NCBI RefSeq assembly: GCF_040839445.1
Contig: NZ_JBDPGJ010000004.1
Span: 372,001-436,000 of the forward strand
DNA: 64,000 bases
Source of the DNA: Aquibium pacificus
Lineage (GTDB): Bacteria; Pseudomonadota; Alphaproteobacteria; Rhizobiales; Rhizobiaceae
Direction: 5' to 3'
Below are positions 60,735 to 64,000 of the stretch, piece after piece (within the stretch, counting starts at the first letter, position 1; every line of letters starts with the position of its first letter). The translations under genes and the position numbers were made by a program. Under the pieces are notes generated by a model, which was not told the DNA's origin, made no database searches, and saw nothing but the letters and a program-made list of their open reading frames with translations.

Positions 60735-62504
60735 ATGGTGGCCGACGTCAGATCAGCACAGCCGAGCAAGGCCGGCGCGCGCCGACCGCCGGTCCTGGCG
60801 GGATGGATCATGGTGCCGTTCCGCCGGTTCTTCGGCCACCACATCTTCTCGAGCCTGACGCGGCGCATCCTCTTTCTCAACCTCGCCGGTCTCGTGGTGC
60901 TCGTTCTCGGCATCCTCTATCTCAACCAGTTCCGCGACGGCCTGATCGAGGCGCGCGTGGAAAGCCTGATGACGCAGGGCGAAATCATCGCGGCTGCGAT
61001 TGCCGCGTCCGCGACGGTGGAGACGGACACCATCACGGTCGACCCCGAGAAGTTGCTGGAGCTTCAGGCCGGGCAGAGCATCGCGCCGGGAACCGATCAG
61101 CTCGACAGCCTCGAGTTCCCCATCAATCCGGAACGGGTCGCGCCGGTGCTTCGCCGCCTGATCTCGCCGACCAGAACCCGCGCCCGCATCTACGACCGCG
61201 ACGGCAACCTTCTGCTGGATTCACGGCATCTCTATTCGCGCGGACAGATCCTCCGCTACGACCTTCCCCCCCTGGAAGAAGCGGAACAGGATTTCATCGA
61301 CCGTATCGAGGACTTCATCTACCGCTTCTTCGAGCGCAAGGACTTGCCCGTCTACCGCGAGCAGCCCGGCGGAAGCGGCGCTGCCTATCCCGAGGTGGTG
61401 AACGCGCTGATCGGCAGCCCAGGCTTCGTTGTGCGCATCAGCGAACAGGGCGAGATGATCGTGTCGGTCGCCGTGCCCGTTCAGCGGTTCCGCGCCGTCC
61501 TCGGTGTCCTGCTCCTGTCGACGCAGGGTGGCGACATCGACAAGATCGTCGCCGACGAGCGCCGGGCGATTTTCCGCGTCTTCGGCGTGGCGGCACTCGT
61601 CACGGCGATCCTGTCCATGCTTCTGGCTTCCACGATCGCCAATCCGCTGCGCCGCCTGTCGGCCGCCGCCGTGCGCGTGAGGCGCGGCGTGCGCAGCCGC
61701 GAGGAAATTCCCGACTTTTCCGACCGGCAGGACGAGATCGGGAATCTGTCGATCGCGCTCCGCGACATGACGAATGCGATGTACGCGCGCATCGACGCGA
61801 TCGAGAGTTTCGCGGCCGATGTCGCGCACGAACTGAAGAACCCGCTCACCTCGTTGCGCAGCGCGGTCGAGACCCTGCCGCTCGCCCGGAACGACGAAAC
61901 GAGGAAGAGGCTGCTGGACGTCATCCAGCACGACGTGCGCCGGCTTGACCGGCTGATCAGCGACATTTCGGACGCCTCACGCCTCGATGCGGAGCTGGCC
62001 CGCGAGGATGCCTCCCGGGTTGACGTGAAGAAGCTGGTCGGCGACCTCGTCGACCTGTCGCTCCAGCAGGGCAGGCACCGCAAGAAGGTGGCGATAGAGT
62101 TCCGCGCGCCCAAGGACGCCGCCAAGAGCTTCCACGTTTCCGGCCACGACCTGCGGATCGGGCAGGTGATCACCAACCTGATCGAGAACGCCCGTTCGTT
62201 CGTGCCCGACAAGGACGGGCGGATCGTCGTCAGCCTCATGCGCAGCAATCGCCACGTCATCATCACGGTGGAGGACAACGGTCCGGGCATTCGCGTCGAG
62301 AACATCGAGCGGATCTTCGAACGCTTCTATACGGATCGGCCCTCCACCGAGGCTTTTGGCCAGAACTCCGGCCTCGGCCTGTCGATAAGCCGGCAGATCG
62401 TGGAAGCGCATGGCGGTCAGCTTACGGCCGAAAACATCGTCGGAGCAAAGCCCGGCGACATCCGGGGCGCACGGTTCGTCGTCAGGCTGCCGGCCGAAAG
62501 CTGA
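60735..62504 (+). CDS. chvG: Sensor histidine kinase ChvG
   Basis: A 589-residue kinase. Two membrane helices (about residues 45-65 and 275-300) enclose a ~210-residue periplasmic sensor domain (VDPEKLLELQAGQSIAPGTD, DSLEFPINPERVAPVL). HAMP follows, then H-box FAADVAHELKNPLTSLRSAV, N-box NLIENARSF, G1 EDNGPGIRVENI, F and G2 SGLGLSISRQIVEAHGG. The periplasmic repressor ExoR binds this domain in other rhizobia; exoR is not in the window. The start is MVADVRSAQPSKAG; the gene is 46 bases after chvI. Confidence 0.94.
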   Translation: MVADVRSAQPSKAGARRPPVLAGWIMVPFRRFFGHHIFSSLTRRILFLNLAGLVVLVLGILYLNQFRDGLIEARVESLMTQGEIIAAAIAASATVETDTITVDPEKLLELQAGQSIAPGTDQLDSLEFPINPERVAPVLRRLISPTRTRARIYDRDGNLLLDSRHLYSRGQILRYDLPPLEEAEQDFIDRIEDFIYRFFERKDLPVYREQPGGSGAAYPEVVNALIGSPGFVVRISEQGEMIVSVAVPVQRFRAVLGVLLLSTQGGDIDKIVADERRAIFRVFGVAALVTAILSMLLASTIANPLRRLSAAAVRVRRGVRSREEIPDFSDRQDEIGNLSIALRDMTNAMYARIDAIESFAADVAHELKNPLTSLRSAVETLPLARNDETRKRLLDVIQHDVRRLDRLISDISDASRLDAELAREDASRVDVKKLVGDLVDLSLQQGRHRKKVAIEFRAPKDAAKSFHVSGHDLRIGQVITNLIENARSFVPDKDGRIVVSLMRSNRHVIITVEDNGPGIRVENIERIFERFYTDRPSTEAFGQNSGLGLSISRQIVEAHGGQLTAENIVGAKPGDIRGARFVVRLPAES

Positions 62505-62507
62505 CCA

Positions 62508-63020
62508 TTGCAGAACATCCACGCAACCGGGCTGGTCGCTGGCGAACGGGGTCTGCTCATCCTCGGAGCCTCCGGCAGCGGCAAGACGACCCTGGCGCTC
62601 GCCATTATCGCGCAAGCATCGAGCGAGGGGCATTTCGCGCGTCTCGTTGCCGACGACCAGGTTCTCGTCTCGGTGGTTGGCGTCCGATTGGCCGCCCATG
62701 CTCCGGCCGCCATCGCCGGGCTTGCCGAGGCGAGGGGGCTGGGCCCGGTGCCTGTTCCCCACGAGCCGCGGATGATCGTGGATGCGCTCGTCCGGCTCGT
62801 TCCGGCCGAGGAGGCGCCGCGTTTCCATCAGGGCGAATCTGAGGAAATTTGTGGCATCCCGCTGCCCCGGCTCCGGCTGCCGCAACGCAATGTGGTCGGC
62901 GCCTTGCCTGCGGTTATGGCTTTCCTGGGACTTCGCGGCAACGGGAGGGAGGCCACCGTGACGCAGGCGGTATCGCGACCTTTTGCTCAGCGGCGGGACG
63001 ATTTGGGCTTGTCAACGTGA
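62508..63020 (+). CDS. hprK: HPr kinase/phosphorylase, short alphaproteobacterial form
   Basis: A 170-residue protein with only the C-terminal catalytic domain of HprK: Walker A LILGASGSGKTTLALAI, then LVADDQVLVSV and the Ser/HPr-binding region RLVPAEEAPRFHQGE with PLPRLRLPQ. The first-half domain of Gram-positive HprK is missing, as is usual in alphaproteobacteria. It starts with TTG 3 bases after chvG. It phosphorylates HPr on Ser and links nutrient state to the chvG-chvI locus. Confidence 0.88.
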   Translation: MQNIHATGLVAGERGLLILGASGSGKTTLALAIIAQASSEGHFARLVADDQVLVSVVGVRLAAHAPAAIAGLAEARGLGPVPVPHEPRMIVDALVRLVPAEEAPRFHQGESEEICGIPLPRLRLPQRNVVGALPAVMAFLGLRGNGREATVTQAVSRPFAQRRDDLGLST

Positions 63021-63123
63021 GGCTGCTCGACAAGATAGCGCTCCTGCCAGCGGGGAGGCATCCGGCCGATCCCGAAGAAGACACGTTCCCCTGATCGAGG
63101 GCCATGACGGGAGCTTTTCATTC

Positions 63124-63525
63124 ATGATCGGACTCGTGCTCGTGACGCACGGTCGGCTGGCCGAGGAATTTCGCCATGCGGTGGAGCATGTCGTGGGGCC
63201 GCAGGAAAACTTCGAGACGATCGCAATCGGAGCGGATGACGATATCGAGCAGCGCAGGCGCGAGATCGTGGAGGCGGTGGAGCGTGCCGACACGGGCGCC
63301 GGGGTCATCGTCCTGACCGACATGTTCGGCGGAACGCCGTCGAACCTGGCGATTTCCGTCATGGAAGCGGGACGGATAGAGGTGATCGCCGGAATGAACC
63401 TTCCCATGCTCATCAAGCTCACGAGCGTGCGGGCCGGCGACAGCATGGCCGCGGCGCTCGAAGGGGCTCAGACGGCGGGGCGAAAGTACATCAACGTCGC
63501 GAGCCAGGTGCTGAGCGGAAAATGA
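63124..63525 (+). CDS. PTS EIIA component, mannose-type
   Basis: A 133-residue EIIA-Man domain. The phosphorylated His is in GLVLVTHGRLAEEF (residue 9), and the metal- and dimer-contact segment VIVLTDMFGGTPSNLAIS is intact. No transport EIIB/EIIC is nearby, so in this lineage it works as a regulatory phosphoacceptor of HPr (PTS-Ntr). The stop overlaps the HPr start. Confidence 0.93.
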   Translation: MIGLVLVTHGRLAEEFRHAVEHVVGPQENFETIAIGADDDIEQRRREIVEAVERADTGAGVIVLTDMFGGTPSNLAISVMEAGRIEVIAGMNLPMLIKLTSVRAGDSMAAALEGAQTAGRKYINVASQVLSGK

Positions 63526-63824
63526 TTGCGGAGCCGGACGTGGGGGAGACCGATCTGGTGGTTCGCGAGATCGAGATCGTCAACCAGCGAGGCCTGCATG
63601 CGCGCGCCTCTGCGCGCTTCGTTCAGGTCGCCGGCGGCTTCGAGGCCGTCATCACCGTCGAGCGGGACGGCATCTCGGTCGGCGGCACCTCGATCATGGG
63701 GCTGATGATGCTCGCCGCCAGCCCGGGAAGCTTCATAAAGGTGAGCGCCTCGGGACCGGAGGCGGAGGGGGCCGTCGAGGCGCTGGCGGCGCTTGTTTCC
63801 AACCGCTTCGGCGAAGAGGTCTGA
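63522..63824 (+). CDS. ptsH: Phosphocarrier protein HPr
   Basis: A 100-residue HPr. The PEP-dependent site is the His in NQRGLHARASARFVQVA, and the HprK target Ser is in SVGGTSIMGLMMLAASPG. It overlaps EIIA by four bases (ATGA). EI (ptsP) lies elsewhere. Confidence 0.95.
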   Translation: MIAEPDVGETDLVVREIEIVNQRGLHARASARFVQVAGGFEAVITVERDGISVGGTSIMGLMMLAASPGSFIKVSASGPEAEGAVEALAALVSNRFGEEV

Positions 63825-63844
63825 CGTTTGCCACGTCGTATGCA

Positions 63845-63868
63845 GGGATAAAGATTTCGTTATATCCC
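63845..63868 (+). promoter_or_regulatory. Possible regulatory palindrome upstream of ahcY
   Basis: GGGATA (63845-63850) and TATCCC (63863-63868) form perfect arms around a 12-base centre (AAAGATTTCG core) 94 bases before ahcY. The core resembles the ATAAAGAT-type sites proposed for ArsR-family SahR regulators of the S-adenosylmethionine cycle, but the match is partial. I could not fit a known SAM or SAH riboswitch in this leader. Confidence 0.25.
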
Positions 63869-63961
63869 GTTGCCGCCGCCCTCTCGATCTGCTAGTCAGC
63901 CCGCGACATCGGGGGGCGACATCTGTCGCTGCCCCGGCTTTCGTTCAACTGGAGACGCCCA

Positions 63962-64000
63962 ATGGCACAGAGCCAGGATTACATCGTCAAGGACATCGCG
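63962..64000 (+). CDS. ahcY: Adenosylhomocysteinase, first codons only
   Basis: Only 13 codons (MAQSQDYIVKDIA) are in the window, preceded by GGAGA. This is the N-terminus of S-adenosylhomocysteine hydrolase, which splits S-adenosylhomocysteine to adenosine and homocysteine. The place downstream of chvI-chvG-hprK-EIIA-HPr agrees with Rhizobiales gene order. Confidence 0.85.
   Translation, partial: MAQSQDYIVKDIA

Noticed and set aside
63825..63961. A SAM or SAH riboswitch before ahcY
   Set aside because: The conserved core sequences of SAM-II, SAM/SAH and SAH riboswitches could not be found in the leader.

Overview
The window looks like chromosomal DNA of an alphaproteobacterium of the order Hyphomicrobiales (Rhizobiales). 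It is GC-rich. It carries pckA next to the two-component pair chvI-chvG, followed by a short HPr kinase, a mannose-type EIIA, HPr and ahcY, an order typical of rhizobia and relatives. It also has def-fmt-truA-dapE-dapD, tamA-tamB, and a membrane ferritin (mbfA) preceded by an inverted repeat that fits an Irr-type iron control element. No rRNA, tRNA, CRISPR array, prophage or insertion sequence was seen. Nearly all the DNA is coding, and many neighbouring genes overlap by 1 to 4 bases.

Layout. 1-5.4 kb: a partial lytic transglycosylase, recR, an LLM flavin oxidoreductase, a membrane diguanylate cyclase and rmuC. 5.5-13 kb: def, a VapBC-type toxin-antitoxin pair sitting between def and fmt, then fmt, an acetyltransferase and truA; facing these are dapE, two small membrane-protein genes and dapD. 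13-24 kb: a LOG-family hydrolase, a pyrimidine nucleotidase, a second diguanylate cyclase, a TetR-MFS pair, a DMT transporter, a 57-residue Tat-signal protein coupled to a GMC oxidoreductase, argB, a receiver protein with a sigma-like tail, the remnant of a short-chain dehydrogenase, and a secreted protein with two DM9-like repeats. 24-33 kb: tamA-tamB, a DUF3072 protein, a fusion of a GFA zinc domain with a SpoT/Mesh1-like HD domain, mbfA and a YciF-type ferritin-like protein.

33-36 kb holds an ABC importer of the taurine/nitrate/thiamine-precursor type. From 47.8 down to 36.2 kb an unbroken minus-strand cluster handles uronates and oligosaccharides: uxaC, a TRAP importer (dctP, dctQ, dctM), an FCD-type GntR regulator, kduI, kduD, a KdgF-like cupin, gnd, an aldo/keto reductase and a GH43 xylosidase. 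It takes up uronates, linearises and isomerises unsaturated uronates to 2-keto-3-deoxygluconate (KDG), and isomerises glucuronate or galacturonate. KDG kinase, KDPG aldolase and the hexonate dehydratases are not here. 48-51.3 kb holds an RlpA-like protein, an orphan ATP-grasp protein, and an SMP-30 lactonase paired with a short-chain dehydrogenase.

51.4-64 kb returns to core genes: a GGDEF-EAL protein, gshB, comM behind a textbook alphaproteobacterial SOS box, a transglutaminase-like cysteine proteinase, arfB, a nitroreductase, pckA with a clear terminator and an AT-rich palindromic promoter region, chvI-chvG, hprK, EIIA, HPr and the first codons of ahcY. Three nucleotide-signalling genes (two GGDEF, one GGDEF-EAL) and several well-formed operator-like palindromes stand out. 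I see no wholly new multi-gene system. The most novel-looking items are single-gene architectures: the GFA-HD fusion, the receiver-sigma protein, the mini Tat partner of the GMC enzyme, and the bacterial DM9 protein.
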